Shown here one piece after another: positions 35,357 to 44,683 of a DNA stretch of 64,000 nucleotides. Position 1 is the first letter of the stretch. Each line of letters opens with the position of its first letter. This DNA comes from Planctellipticum variicoloris. Lineage in GTDB: Bacteria; Planctomycetota; Planctomycetia; Planctomycetales; Planctomycetaceae. The DNA lies in assembly GCF_030622045.1 (NCBI RefSeq), contig NZ_CP130886.1, positions 4,720,001 to 4,784,000 on the forward strand, given 5' to 3'. Under the pieces are notes generated by a model, which did no database searches, had not been told where the DNA came from, and worked only from the letters and a program-made list of their open reading frames with translations. The position numbers were made by a program, and so were the translations under genes.

Positions 35357-36970
35357 TCAGCGGTCGCGATTGCGGCGGTTGGGGTCGATTTTGGCCATGG
35401 CAGTGTTGGCCAGGCGGCGGATGTCGACGTCGTCGGAGTTCAAGAAGACGTCCCAGAGACGTGGCAGCGCCTCGCTGGCGTCCGGACCGAAGGCCGCGAG
35501 GCACTCGACGGCAGCCGTCAGGGTTTCCTCGTCGTCCGAATCGAGCGTGGCGATGATGGCGGGAATCGAATCACGGGCGGACGGTCCGAGAACGGCCAGG
35601 CCCCGCAGGATGGCGACGCGTACCGTTGTGGAGGTCGATTGCAGATGTGCGGTCAGCGCGGAGACGGCCCAGGCGTCATGAGGACCGAGTCCGCGGAAGA
35701 ACGCTGCCGCGAGTGTTTGCGACGCCTCGTGGGGGCTTTCGAGGCCCGCCAGGAGCTCCGTCAGGCCTGGTTCGGCCTGCTGGCGGATTTTCCAGAGGGC
35801 GACGGATGCGGCGAGGCGAACGGGCGGATCGGGATCATTCAGCAGATGTTCCAGGCGGGCGAGGATTTCGGCATCAAACAGGGGGGCCGACTGATGCGCG
35901 TCGTCGTCGGCGGCGGTTTCCGCGATCCGCGTCAGGATCTGCGCCGCCCCCTGGCGGACGGTTGCTTTTTCGTGGGACAGGGACGTGCGGAAGTACTCCA
36001 GCAGCACTTCGGCCCGGGGGGGTTGTCGCCGATAGCGTTCGTCCTGCTGCCGGTCGAACCAGAAGCATTCGGCGAACAGGCGGACAATCATCGGTGCGTC
36101 GGGGCCGTCGAGTTCGGTCGTGAGCAACGGAAGCGACTCGCGGATGGTCGCGTTTTCCCGTCCGTGAATCGGCTGATAGAGAACACCGGAGGAGGTGAAG
36201 TCTTGAGAGTGTGCGCGGTATTGACGGCATTCTTCGTCGAGGATCACGGGGACGACGGCGGGATCGTGCTCGGCCCACGCGACCAGGATTCTGGCGGCGG
36301 CGGCGATCTGCAGCCGATTCAGGCAATCGATCAAGATGGCTTTGAGCTGGCCGTCGGGGTCCATGTCGGGACTGACCAATGAGCGGGCGTTGAGCCAGCT
36401 CAGCAGAAGGTTGCAGGTTAACGCATTCCGACTGTCGCGGAGCACGTCGAAGACTTCGGCGACGTCGATGTCGGCGGCGGAACGATTGCCCGCCTGGACG
36501 CCGCCGGCATTGTTCAGAGCAATGTAGAGTCGGGCGGCGCCGGCGCCCGCATCCGAATCGGAGTCGCGGCAGGCGATCATCCGCCTGTGAAGCAGTGCGA
36601 CGGTTTCGGGGTCGCCGATTTTCCGGATTGCCTGCGCCGCTTCGACGCTGAGGAGTCCGATCTGATGCGTGCGGGAGGAGGAGTCGGCGGCGGGCTGCTC
36701 AATCGGGCCGGCGTCGAGGGCTTCGATCAGCGACGGCAACGCGCCCCGGGCGGTATTGCCGATTTCGCCCAGGCGCCAGGCGGCTTCGCGTGCGGTCTGG
36801 CTGTCGGGATTGGCGTGGAGATTGACGACCAGCCACTCGATCCGGACGCGGGGCCAGACGACGTAGATGCCGAACAGGCCGACCGCCAGCAGGACGAGGG
36901 CTTTCCAGAGTCGGCGCGGGACGGGATCGAACGGGTCGCGAACAGCTTCCCACCAATTCCGCCACCACAT
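35357..36970 (-). CDS. membrane-anchored HEAT-repeat protein
   Basis: The product has 537 residues. It has a short cytosolic start (MWWRNWWEAVRDPFDPVPRR), one membrane helix (WKALVLLAVGLFGIYVVWPR, ~21-40) and then alpha-solenoid repeats: 'REAAWRLGEIGNTARGALPS', 'LIEALD', 'VEAAQAIRKIGDPETVALLH', 'VRLAASVALWKIRQQAEPGL', 'VRVAILRGLAVLGPSARDSI', 'AAVECLAAFGPDASEALPRL'. HEAT solenoids bind other proteins. The repeat region probably lies in the periplasm or paryphoplasm. No enzyme domain. It lies 125 bp downstream of the amidohydrolase gene on the same strand and could be read with it. Function unknown. Confidence 0.88.
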   Translation of the reverse strand: MWWRNWWEAVRDPFDPVPRRLWKALVLLAVGLFGIYVVWPRVRIEWLVVNLHANPDSQTAREAAWRLGEIGNTARGALPSLIEALDAGPIEQPAADSSSRTHQIGLLSVEAAQAIRKIGDPETVALLHRRMIACRDSDSDAGAGAARLYIALNNAGGVQAGNRSAADIDVAEVFDVLRDSRNALTCNLLLSWLNARSLVSPDMDPDGQLKAILIDCLNRLQIAAAARILVAWAEHDPAVVPVILDEECRQYRAHSQDFTSSGVLYQPIHGRENATIRESLPLLTTELDGPDAPMIVRLFAECFWFDRQQDERYRRQPPRAEVLLEYFRTSLSHEKATVRQGAAQILTRIAETAADDDAHQSAPLFDAEILARLEHLLNDPDPPVRLAASVALWKIRQQAEPGLTELLAGLESPHEASQTLAAAFFRGLGPHDAWAVSALTAHLQSTSTTVRVAILRGLAVLGPSARDSIPAIIATLDSDDEETLTAAVECLAAFGPDASEALPRLWDVFLNSDDVDIRRLANTAMAKIDPNRRNRDR

Positions 36971-37095
36971 ATTCGGGGTTCCGTGAAGCGCTCGCAGGAA
37001 TGGATGCCGAAGCCGCAGGTTGAAGATTGATTCGGCAGACTAGCTGTGCGGGGGCTGCGAAGCAATCGGCATTTGGTCACGGAGCGCCAGGGGAA

Positions 37096-40000
37096 CTACG
37101 GTTTTTCCGCCAGGCGGGCTTTGTACTTTTCATAGAGGCGAGTCTGGCGACTCTCGGGGGCGAACCCCTGACCGCGGATGTAGATTCCCTTGTATTGGGT
37201 GGTCGGCTGGAGGGGGGAGCCGTCGGTGATGATCAGGTTGGCCCACTTGCCGGGGGTCAACGAGCCAAGCCGGTCGGCGACGCCCAGGACTTCCGCAGCG
37301 GTCAAGGTGACGCCCCTTAAGGCCACGTCTTCGGGGAGGCCGTAGGCGACGCAGACGCCGGCTTCGAGCGGCAGGTGCCGGGCGAGGGCGGCGCTGTTCG
37401 AGCGGAAGCAGACTTTGACGCCGGCTTCGTGGAGCAGGCCCGCGCAAGCGAGGGGAGCGTCGAGGGGGTCGAAGTCTTCGAGCGGGGGGCGCATGACCGA
37501 CCCCAGGATGACCGGAACCTGGTGTTCGGCGATTTCTTTGGCGACTTTCCAGCCGTCGAGGCTGCCGGTCAGGACGAGCTTGAGCCGTTCGTCTTTTGCG
37601 AACTGGAGCGCTTCCAGAATCTGCACGCGAGTCACCGCTTCGATGAAGACTGTGCGTTCGCCCTTGATGTAGGGGCGGAGGGCTTCGAAGCGAGGATCCT
37701 CGACGACCCGTGGCTGGCCGTCGGCCAGCGGGGCCGAGCGGACTTTGTCGTAGACCCGCGCGTCGGTCAGCAACTGGCGGAGCTCGTCGATGACTTTTTT
37801 GCGGTCCTTGGCGGCAGGCCATTGCATCTGCAGGCCGACGGCCGGCTCGATGACCATTTCCGGCGCGGTCCAGCCGGCGGGCTGCATGAGAGCGGCCTGC
37901 CCGGAGATGATGCCCCCCAGCGGGCGGATTAATGCGGTGGTGATGCCGTCGGCGCGGGCGACGGGGAGGAGCTCCGAATCGGGATTGATGGCTGTGCCGG
38001 CGAGGAGATCGGGCTGGAAGAGGCCCGCCTCGTTCGTGTCGTGCGTTTCCTGGATCGAACCGATTTCGTTGAGCCCCAGCATGGAACCGGCGTCGATCAA
38101 CCCGGGGTAAATGTGGAGCCCCTGGCAGTTGACGAATGTGGCGTCGGCCGGAATCCCCGGCCCCGGACCGATCGACGTGATCAATTCCCCTTCGATGAGC
38201 AGCGTGCCGTTCGGGATTTCCGGCCCGTCAACGGGATGGAGCGTGGCGCCGACGAGAGCGACCTTTGGAAGGTGGCGTTCGAGGTGGCTCAGGACGGGCT
38301 TGCGTTCCTCGGGAGCGGGAAGTGAGAGAGGAGGGGCCAGCTTCGTCTGTGCGACGGCGGCCTGGGACATCGCGGAGGGCTGCTGCTCGCGGACGAAGTA
38401 ACATTCGCCGGCGATGAAGGTCATTTCACAGCGGGAAAAGGCGCTGAGCGGGTGGCCGTTGTAGAGGGCGAAATCGCCCTGCTTGCCGATTTCCAGCGTT
38501 CCGAGGCGATCGTCGATTCCCAGTTCGCGGGCGGGATTGCGCGTGACGGCCTGGAGAGCGGCGTCCGGGGGCATGTTGCCGTGGCGAATGGTGCGGGCGG
38601 TTTCCCAGCGGAGGGGCCAGGGGATCACCGGGAAGTCGCTTTTGATGACGGTGTTGATTCCGGCGGCATGGAGCAGTGCGGCGTTGTGGGGGACGGCGTC
38701 GAAGGCTTCGACCTTGTAGCCCCAGTGGTCGGCGAACGTACTGCAACTTGCGCCGTGTTTCGCGATCTCGGGCGCGACTTTATAGCCCTCGAGCACGTGC
38801 TGCAGAGAGCGGACGCGGACGCCGACTTTGTCGGCCGAGCGCAGCAGCATCAGGATTTCGTCGGCGCGGTAGCAGTGGCTGTGGATGAAGATCTGCGATT
38901 CGATGATTCCGACCAGGGCTTCGAGCCGGAGGTCGCGTCGGGGGGGGAGGAGGTTCTGGCCGGCTTCGCCGGCGGCCTGCTTCTGGCGATCGTACTCCTG
39001 CCAGTTGCGGCGGTATTCGAGGGCTTCGACGAAGGCGCGGTGAATGGTGGCTTCGACGCCCAGCCGCGTATTGGGGAAACGGCCGGTGCGGCGTTTGACG
39101 TTCTCGCCGAGGGCGAACTTTACGCCTTGCGGCGAATCCGGCAGCAGGTGGCCGGCGATATCGTCTCCGTACTTAAGCTGCACGATGGCGTCCTGGCCGC
39201 CGATGGTGTTGGCCGAGCCGTGCAGCAGCCGGGCGGTGGTGACGCCTGCCGCGAGGGTGCGGTATTCGGAGATGTCGTCGGTGTGAACGGAATCCCGGAT
39301 GCGGACTTCGCAGACGATCGAGTCGGTCGCCTCGTTGACGCCTGCCAGTCCCGGCCCGGCGGAGATCATCATGTGGTTGTGGGTGTCGATGACCCCCGGC
39401 ATGGCGAAGCGGCCGGCGCCGTCGATGACCGTGACGCCCGCGGGGGCCTCGATCTCCGGGCCGATGGCGATGATTTTGCCTGCCTGGACGAGGATCGATG
39501 AATTCTCCAGGACCGCTCCGGTTCCGGTGAGAATTGTCAGCCCGCGGACGAGGACGTTGCCGCCGGTCTGCAACGGCCGGGCCAGGCGATCCGGCGGCAA
39601 TTCGGTCGGCTGTTCGCCGGTCACGGTCGCCGGAGTCTCGGCGCCGGCCTGCGGCTGGCTGGCGTCGGCGGGACTCTCTTCGAGACCGCTGAGGGCGATG
39701 GGGTTGTCGGGCGTCGGGGGCGTTTCGGGTTTCCGGGCGGTCCATGCGACGGGGGCGCCGAAGGCGGATTTCAAAGTTCCGGCCAGTCCGACGTCGGACT
39801 TCTTGCCGGAGAATTTCAGTTGCACGGCGCGGTCGCCGGCGCCGATCGACACGACGAACTCCAACGAGTCTGCCGAGGCCGATCCCGAGGAGATTTTGCC
39901 GTCGCCCTGATCACTGCTGAATCGTCCGGAGAGGGCCGACTTCACCTGGACCAGTTCCAGCGTCCCGCGCAAATTGCCGTCGGCTCCATCAATCTCGACC

Positions 40001-41481
40001 TGCCAGGTTCCGGCGATGTCGAGGACCGTTTTCTCTGATTCTATGTCCGTCGGGACCGGTTTGGCGTCCTGGTGGTACTCGTACCGGCGACCGTCGATGA
40101 TGACGTGGCGGACGCGGGAGCGTTCGTCGTCGAAGGGGCCGGAGAGGATGATCACGTGCCCGAGTTTGCCGGCGTCGAGCGTCCCGAGCCGGTCGCCGGC
40201 GCCGAGCAATTCGGCGGCATTCGACGTCAGGGCGGCGAGGGCGGCGTCGCGCGGGAGCCCGGCCTGGATGGCCTGCCGCAGGTGCTTGTGGAGCTGATCG
40301 GGCTGCTTGAGATCGCGGCTCGACAGGCCGAATTTGAGGCCGGCCTCGTGGAGTCTGGCGAGATTGGCGGTTCCTGCTTTCCACTCGGCGTGGCGAAATT
40401 TTCGGACGCGTTCGGGGACGAACGGATCGACCAGACCGTCCTTGCTGGCTTCGGGAGGGTCGATCTTTGGTTCGTCGCCGAAGCTGACGTCGACAATCAG
40501 CCCCGTGCCGAGGTTCTGCAGATGGGGGAGACTTTTCCAGCCTTCTTTGACGCCCCAGAGTGCGGGCTTGAGTCCCAGCTCGCGGGCGAGTGCGACGGAG
40601 CGTTCGATATCGTCTCGCGATTGAGCGGTGAAGAGCGATCGCAATTCGCCGCGCTGGAGGCGGGCCAGTTCGGTCAGGACCGGGTCGACCGCCGGGGATG
40701 GCAGCTTGCTGGCGGGCGTGGCGGCGAGCGCGAGCTGCTGGTCGTGGCGGGCGGCGTCGAGGAAGGATTGGCGGAGCAGCGCGTGGACGCCCATGAGGGT
40801 GGAGGGATACTCGTTGCCGACGCGCGTGAAGAGATTGACCGGTACGAAGGTGACGGGCAGGAGGAGCGTTTCACGGCGGGGGGCGGTTCCGGTGGAGGCA
40901 AGCGCCCCCTGCCCGGCAATGAAGCCGTGCGTGGGGGTGACGTGGACGGCACAGAACCCCTGCTGGCGGAGCTTTTCGAGCGAGTCTTCGGTGGGCTTGA
41001 GCCGCTCGGCGGCCTGCCACTGCGGAACGATTCCGGGGTAGTACGCTTCGCGCATGCCGGCGAGGGCCTGCCGGGAATTGTCGACAGGGCGGCCTTCGTC
41101 CTCGGGACTGCGCGCGTCGGCGGGGAGCCAGCCGGTGTAGCCGGCGTCAATGAAGCCGGGGTAGACGATGAGTCCGTCGGCTTTGAGTTCCTCGGCGTCG
41201 AGGGGCAGCGGGATTTCGGGTCCGCCGACCGCTTCGATGTGACCGTCGCGGAGAATGACGCGGCCGTTCTCGATTTCCCGTCCGGGGGCGACGACGACCC
41301 GCGCCCCGGTGATTGCGAGGCAGCGGACGGCGAATCCCTGGGATTGGAATGCCGGTTCGGCGGCGGTGGCGATCTGGGGAAGTCCGGCAAGCGTCAGAAT
41401 CAGCAGACAACGGCCCCAGCCGCGCCGGGCCGGTCGGGGGGCGTCGATGGAATCGGTCTCCGGGTTGTTCATCGGATTCAA
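37096..41481 (-). CDS. exported triplicated amidohydrolase protein, only the central unit keeping metal ligands
   Basis: The product has 1461 residues. The start is a TTG at 41481 with GAGG 7 nt upstream, or the ATG at 41472. A signal-like segment (CLLILTLAGLPQIATAAEPA) precedes three amidohydrolase-like units. Unit 1 (~50-480) has 'DGLIVYPGFIDAGYTGWLPA', where the usual HxH after PGFID is absent, and ends 'GAGDRLGTLDAGKLGHVIIL'. A small beta domain (~485-570, TWQVEIDGADGNLRGTLELV) follows. Unit 2 (~640-1050) is intact: 'MPGVIDTHNHMM' (His-x-His near 699), 'IFIHSHCYRADEI' (near 865), 'VIKSDFPV' (near 947). Unit 3 (~1070-1461) has 'IYPGLIDAGSMLGLNEIG', again without HxH, and ends 'GVADRLGSLTPGKWANLIIT'. 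So one catalytic unit is flanked by two pseudo-enzyme units. Substrate unknown; probably a periplasmic dipeptidase/imidazolonepropionase-like hydrolase. Confidence 0.88.
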   Translation of the reverse strand: MNPMNNPETDSIDAPRPARRGWGRCLLILTLAGLPQIATAAEPAFQSQGFAVRCLAITGARVVVAPGREIENGRVILRDGHIEAVGGPEIPLPLDAEELKADGLIVYPGFIDAGYTGWLPADARSPEDEGRPVDNSRQALAGMREAYYPGIVPQWQAAERLKPTEDSLEKLRQQGFCAVHVTPTHGFIAGQGALASTGTAPRRETLLLPVTFVPVNLFTRVGNEYPSTLMGVHALLRQSFLDAARHDQQLALAATPASKLPSPAVDPVLTELARLQRGELRSLFTAQSRDDIERSVALARELGLKPALWGVKEGWKSLPHLQNLGTGLIVDVSFGDEPKIDPPEASKDGLVDPFVPERVRKFRHAEWKAGTANLARLHEAGLKFGLSSRDLKQPDQLHKHLRQAIQAGLPRDAALAALTSNAAELLGAGDRLGTLDAGKLGHVIILSGPFDDERSRVRHVIIDGRRYEYHQDAKPVPTDIESEKTVLDIAGTWQVEIDGADGNLRGTLELVQVKSALSGRFSSDQGDGKISSGSASADSLEFVVSIGAGDRAVQLKFSGKKSDVGLAGTLKSAFGAPVAWTARKPETPPTPDNPIALSGLEESPADASQPQAGAETPATVTGEQPTELPPDRLARPLQTGGNVLVRGLTILTGTGAVLENSSILVQAGKIIAIGPEIEAPAGVTVIDGAGRFAMPGVIDTHNHMMISAGPGLAGVNEATDSIVCEVRIRDSVHTDDISEYRTLAAGVTTARLLHGSANTIGGQDAIVQLKYGDDIAGHLLPDSPQGVKFALGENVKRRTGRFPNTRLGVEATIHRAFVEALEYRRNWQEYDRQKQAAGEAGQNLLPPRRDLRLEALVGIIESQIFIHSHCYRADEILMLLRSADKVGVRVRSLQHVLEGYKVAPEIAKHGASCSTFADHWGYKVEAFDAVPHNAALLHAAGINTVIKSDFPVIPWPLRWETARTIRHGNMPPDAALQAVTRNPARELGIDDRLGTLEIGKQGDFALYNGHPLSAFSRCEMTFIAGECYFVREQQPSAMSQAAVAQTKLAPPLSLPAPEERKPVLSHLERHLPKVALVGATLHPVDGPEIPNGTLLIEGELITSIGPGPGIPADATFVNCQGLHIYPGLIDAGSMLGLNEIGSIQETHDTNEAGLFQPDLLAGTAINPDSELLPVARADGITTALIRPLGGIISGQAALMQPAGWTAPEMVIEPAVGLQMQWPAAKDRKKVIDELRQLLTDARVYDKVRSAPLADGQPRVVEDPRFEALRPYIKGERTVFIEAVTRVQILEALQFAKDERLKLVLTGSLDGWKVAKEIAEHQVPVILGSVMRPPLEDFDPLDAPLACAGLLHEAGVKVCFRSNSAALARHLPLEAGVCVAYGLPEDVALRGVTLTAAEVLGVADRLGSLTPGKWANLIITDGSPLQPTTQYKGIYIRGQGFAPESRQTRLYEKYKARLAEKP

Positions 41482-41630
41482 TATTCATCCTCGCGGCCGG
41501 AAAAACCGGGCTGCGTTCGGGTTGGGGGAATCGGGCAAACTCTCCGGTCTGCAGCATACCAGCGGGGGTGAGCGTCCCGCCATGCCCTGCGCCGGTGATG
41601 AAATTTGCCCGAAATACCGTAAGAGCTGAA

Positions 41631-41658
41631 TTGACAGGGATGGTGCGTTCGATATGAT
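41631..41658 (+). promoter_or_regulatory. sigma-70-type promoter for rho
   Basis: TTGACA at 41631-41636 and TATGAT at 41653-41658 are separated by 16 bp, a near-consensus housekeeping promoter pointing toward rho. Transcription would begin near 41665 and leave a leader of about 720 nt. This is the best -35/-10 pair I found in the window. Confidence 0.8.
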
Positions 41659-41664
41659 GCTGTG

Positions 41665-42382
41665 AGTGTTGGCAGGCTTTGATGCGTCACGGCATGTCGC
41701 CAACAGGTTCTGCGAAGACGATTTCACCGAAGGGTTCCGGCAGGATGCTGCGGTTCCGGTGGTCGTCAGTCTCGAAAGTCTAAGCGGGTTACGGCCTGCG
41801 ATGGTCCAGGATCAGACCAGTTTGACGTCTGCCGAGTGGGCGCCGCTCGTCCCGGGTGATGGTTGCCGAGAGTGGCAACCTCCTCCTTTCGAGTGATGAC
41901 TTGGTATCGATGTCGGGGTGGTTCCGTTCCCGGATGCTTCGCAGACCGTTGTTCCCGGAGCTGGTTGCTGGCAGTATGTGGGCCAATTCCCGCGTCATGG
42001 CTTCGTGCTGGTCACGAGGATCTGGGCGGGGGGTCCTGGTTCGCGGAAGTTATTCGCGAAATCCCGGTTCTGCAAAAACTCCGTGAGCGGGCTTCCGGCT
42101 GATTGAGGGGTCGTTTCGGCGTCCTCACGAGGCGGGATTCTGCTCGTCCGAGCATCGCCAATGCGGTTGCCACGCCGCGGCGGTTTGTGCGTGCTGCAGA
42201 TGCGATTTCTCCGTCTGCCGGACGCAGCCTGTCTGTCTTGCGTTGAGGGTCGGACTGTTCCGGCCCGTCGGGAAATCGACTCCGAACGTGATTGATTTCC
42301 CGTCAGACGCCCAATGTTTCGTGTTGCCGCCGGGCATCAGGCCTGCGGCGTGACGGATTCCTGAGAGGTTTGGACAACCTGT
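41665..42382 (+). promoter_or_regulatory. long rho leader region
   Basis: About 720 nt lie between the predicted start site and the rho ATG. Short open frames occur (for example 41918-42106, 62 codons from a GTG) but none has a recognisable product. Small inverted pieces such as TTCGCGGAAGTTATTCGCGAA near 42038 occur. In E. coli, rho is autoregulated by premature Rho-dependent termination in its leader; a long leader here fits the same principle, which is inference. The 900-bp gap between the amidohydrolase and rho holds no supported gene. Confidence 0.5.
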
Positions 42383-44263
42383 ATGGCGGAAAAGAGCTCC
42401 GGGTCCCCCAAGCGGACCACACGACCGCGTCGCACGACCAAGGCGGCTGCTGGCGACGAATCGCATGTCGCCCGGCCGGCGATTGAAGACGCCTTCGAGG
42501 AAGCCGCGGCAGCCCGTGCCGAGTTCGACGCACCTCCGACGGAGCGCGATATGGACTTCGAAGCGCTCGAAGCCCCCGCTCCGCGGAAACCAGCGCGACC
42601 GCGGACTCGCAAAGCGGCGGTGGTGGTGGAGTCGGTCGAACCGGCGGCCCCGCCGCCGGCGCCCGTCGAGCGCGAACCGGCAGAACGTGCTCCTGCGCCG
42701 CGGGCCGAGCGGGCTCGCCCCGAGCGCGAGCCTCCGATTTCGTACGATACGGTCGGTTTCGGCCCCGATGAAAGCGCAGGACCTGCCGGCGGCGACGCCG
42801 AAATGGAAGCGCCTCGCGGCGAGAACGGCGCTGCTCCGCGTGCTGATGGGGGCGACTCGGGAGAAGGCGGAGCGGGAGACGACGGTCGTCGTCCCCGTCG
42901 CCGACGTCGTCGTCGTCGTGGCGGCGACCAGCCGACGTCCGGCGGACCGACCGGCGGTCCCAACGCCGGCGGTGGCGGCGGTCATCATCACCAGCAGCCG
43001 CCGCGTGGCGGCGGTCGCAACCAGCGGGGCGGCCAGCAGCATGGCCAGCGCCGCGGCGGTGGCGGCGGTTACCAGGGCGGTCAAGGGGGGCAGCAGCGGC
43101 AGCCAGGCTACGGAAATCAGCCGAACTACAATGCTCCGCCCCGCGCGGACCTGCCGGGCGAACCGGTTCAGGGTCTGCTGGAACTGCATCCCAAGGGCTA
43201 CGGCTTCCTGCGCGACGCCAAGGCCAACTACGCTTCGCAGGAGTCGGACGCGTTTGTCTCCAGCACGCTGATCGAGAAGCACAAGCTTCGCGAAGGGGTC
43301 TGGATCACGGGCGAATGCGTCTCCGGCGGTCGAGGGCAAGGGCCGCGGTTGCGGTCGGTCGAGACGATCGACGGTCGGACGCTGGAGGCCTATGCCGAGG
43401 TCAAGAGTTTCGACGAGCTGACGCCGATCAATCCGCACGAGCAGATCATCCTCGAAACCGGTTCGATGCCGATTACGATGCGGGTGATGGATCTGCTGAC
43501 GCCGATCGCCAAGGGGCAGCGGGCGCTGATCGTGGCTCCGCCGCGGACCGGCAAGACGATGCTGTTGCAGGACATCGCCGACGCAGTCGCCAAGAATCAT
43601 CCGGAGATCTATCTGATGGTGCTGCTCATCGACGAGCGGCCCGAAGAAGTGACGGAGATGAAGCGTCGGGTGCGGGGCGAAGTGATTGCATCTTCGCTGG
43701 ACCGCGAGCTCGAAAGTCATATCCGGGTGAGCCAGCTCGTGTTCGAGCGGGCGAAGCGGATGGCGGAAGAAGGGCGGGACGTGTTCGTGCTGCTGGACAG
43801 CATCACGCGGACGGCGCGGGCGTTCAACAAGTGGAGCAACTCGGGCCGGACCGGCACGGGCGGGCTCGACATCCGGGCGATGGATTTGCCGAAGAAGATG
43901 TTCGGGAATGCCCGGCAGTTCGAGGAGGGGGGGTCGCTGACGATTGCGGGGACGGCCCTGATCGAAACCGGCAGCCGGATGGACGACGCGATCTTCCAGG
44001 AGTTCAAGGGGACGGGGAACATGGAGCTGGTCCTGAGCCGGGATCTCGCCGATCGGCGGATCTGGCCGGCGATCGACATCACCCGATCGGGGACGCGGCG
44101 CGAGGAGAAGATTCTGTCGCCGGAGGTGCTGGAAGGCGTGACGCTGCTGCGACGGAGCCTGATTTCGATGAGTCCGGTGGAGGCGATGGAGCAGTTGACG
44201 CGGATTCTGGTCAAGTACCCGACGAACGCGGAGTTCCTGGCGAAGATCCGGTCGATCATGTAA
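42383..44263 (+). CDS. rho: transcription termination factor Rho with a large disordered N-terminal extension
   Basis: This 626-residue RNA-dependent ATPase/helicase ends transcription. E. coli Rho has 419 residues; here the first ~255 residues are low complexity: acidic/Ala/Pro-rich, then basic and Gly-rich (DDGRRPRRRRRRRRGGDQPT, 'HHHQQPPRGGGRNQRGGQQH', 'NYNAPP'). No clear Rho_N helical bundle is visible before the RNA-binding cold-shock fold 'GLLELHPKGYGFLRDAKANY' (~263). The ATPase core has Walker A 'APPRTGKTMLL' (~383), 'VLLIDERPEEVTEM', Walker B 'DVFVLLDSITRTARAFN', the Q/R loops ('FEEGGSLTIAGTALIETGS', 'GTGNMELVLSRDLADRRIWP') and the end 'LVKYPTNAEFLAKIRSI'. It has its own promoter and terminator. 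Such insertions in other high-GC bacteria aid RNA binding and phase separation. Confidence 0.98.
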   Translation: MAEKSSGSPKRTTRPRRTTKAAAGDESHVARPAIEDAFEEAAAARAEFDAPPTERDMDFEALEAPAPRKPARPRTRKAAVVVESVEPAAPPPAPVEREPAERAPAPRAERARPEREPPISYDTVGFGPDESAGPAGGDAEMEAPRGENGAAPRADGGDSGEGGAGDDGRRPRRRRRRRRGGDQPTSGGPTGGPNAGGGGGHHHQQPPRGGGRNQRGGQQHGQRRGGGGGYQGGQGGQQRQPGYGNQPNYNAPPRADLPGEPVQGLLELHPKGYGFLRDAKANYASQESDAFVSSTLIEKHKLREGVWITGECVSGGRGQGPRLRSVETIDGRTLEAYAEVKSFDELTPINPHEQIILETGSMPITMRVMDLLTPIAKGQRALIVAPPRTGKTMLLQDIADAVAKNHPEIYLMVLLIDERPEEVTEMKRRVRGEVIASSLDRELESHIRVSQLVFERAKRMAEEGRDVFVLLDSITRTARAFNKWSNSGRTGTGGLDIRAMDLPKKMFGNARQFEEGGSLTIAGTALIETGSRMDDAIFQEFKGTGNMELVLSRDLADRRIWPAIDITRSGTRREEKILSPEVLEGVTLLRRSLISMSPVEAMEQLTRILVKYPTNAEFLAKIRSIM

Positions 44264-44290
44264 CGGACCGGGAAAGCGGATGGAAATGGA

Positions 44291-44328
44291 GCGCCCGCCG
44301 GGTTTTTGACCTGGCGGGCGTTTTTTTG
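44291..44328 (+). terminator. intrinsic terminator after rho
   Basis: CGCCCGCC pairs with GGCGGGCG and is followed by seven T residues, 28 nt after the rho stop. It is a textbook hairpin and T-run. Confidence 0.95.
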
Positions 44329-44472
44329 TGGGGGCATGCGGGGCGCCGGCCTGAACCGTCCCGTTCCGCGCGGCGCGAATGGCAGCGATCGGGGCGACGT
44401 GGTACGGTGGAATGCGGTTACCGTGATCTCTGGAGACCACGGCGGGTTTTCCCTCTTGATGTGGAGTCCGCG

Positions 44473-44649
44473 ATGCTGGTCAGAACTTCCGAACCTGTGA
44501 AATCTGTCGTCAGAACGCTCGATAAGAACGGGCAATGGCATCGAGATCCGACGGGGAGCGAGATTCGCGACGCCTGCCGGGAGATTCAGTCGCACTGGAC
44601 GGTTGCGGAGCGGGCGCGACGGCTGGTGAAGCCGAGCGGGTGGAGGTGA
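44473..44649 (+). CDS. 58-residue charged protein, unknown function
   Basis: The ATG at 44473 opens MLVRTSEPVKSVVRTLDKNG and ends KPSGWR. The middle, 'EIRDACREIQSHWTVAERAR', is a plausible amphipathic helix and reads like a short conserved regulator-type peptide rather than random translation. Codon use matches neighbours. It follows the rho terminator, so it has its own promoter. A long frame running in from 43315 through rho is a shadow; only this last part is likely coding. I do not know a family. Confidence 0.45.
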   Translation: MLVRTSEPVKSVVRTLDKNGQWHRDPTGSEIRDACREIQSHWTVAERARRLVKPSGWR

Positions 44650-44683
44650 GGCGGAGGGGTGAGGTGAGGCCTGCGAAGCGTCA

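Noticed and set aside
41666-42106. Small frames in the rho leader (for example 62-79 residues) as leader peptides
   Set aside because: None has a clear ribosome binding site or an obvious attenuator arrangement; I kept only the leader itself as a feature.
42125-44440. 771-residue minus-strand frame opposite rho
   Set aside because: Arg/His/Leu-rich antisense translation of rho; no recognisable motif.
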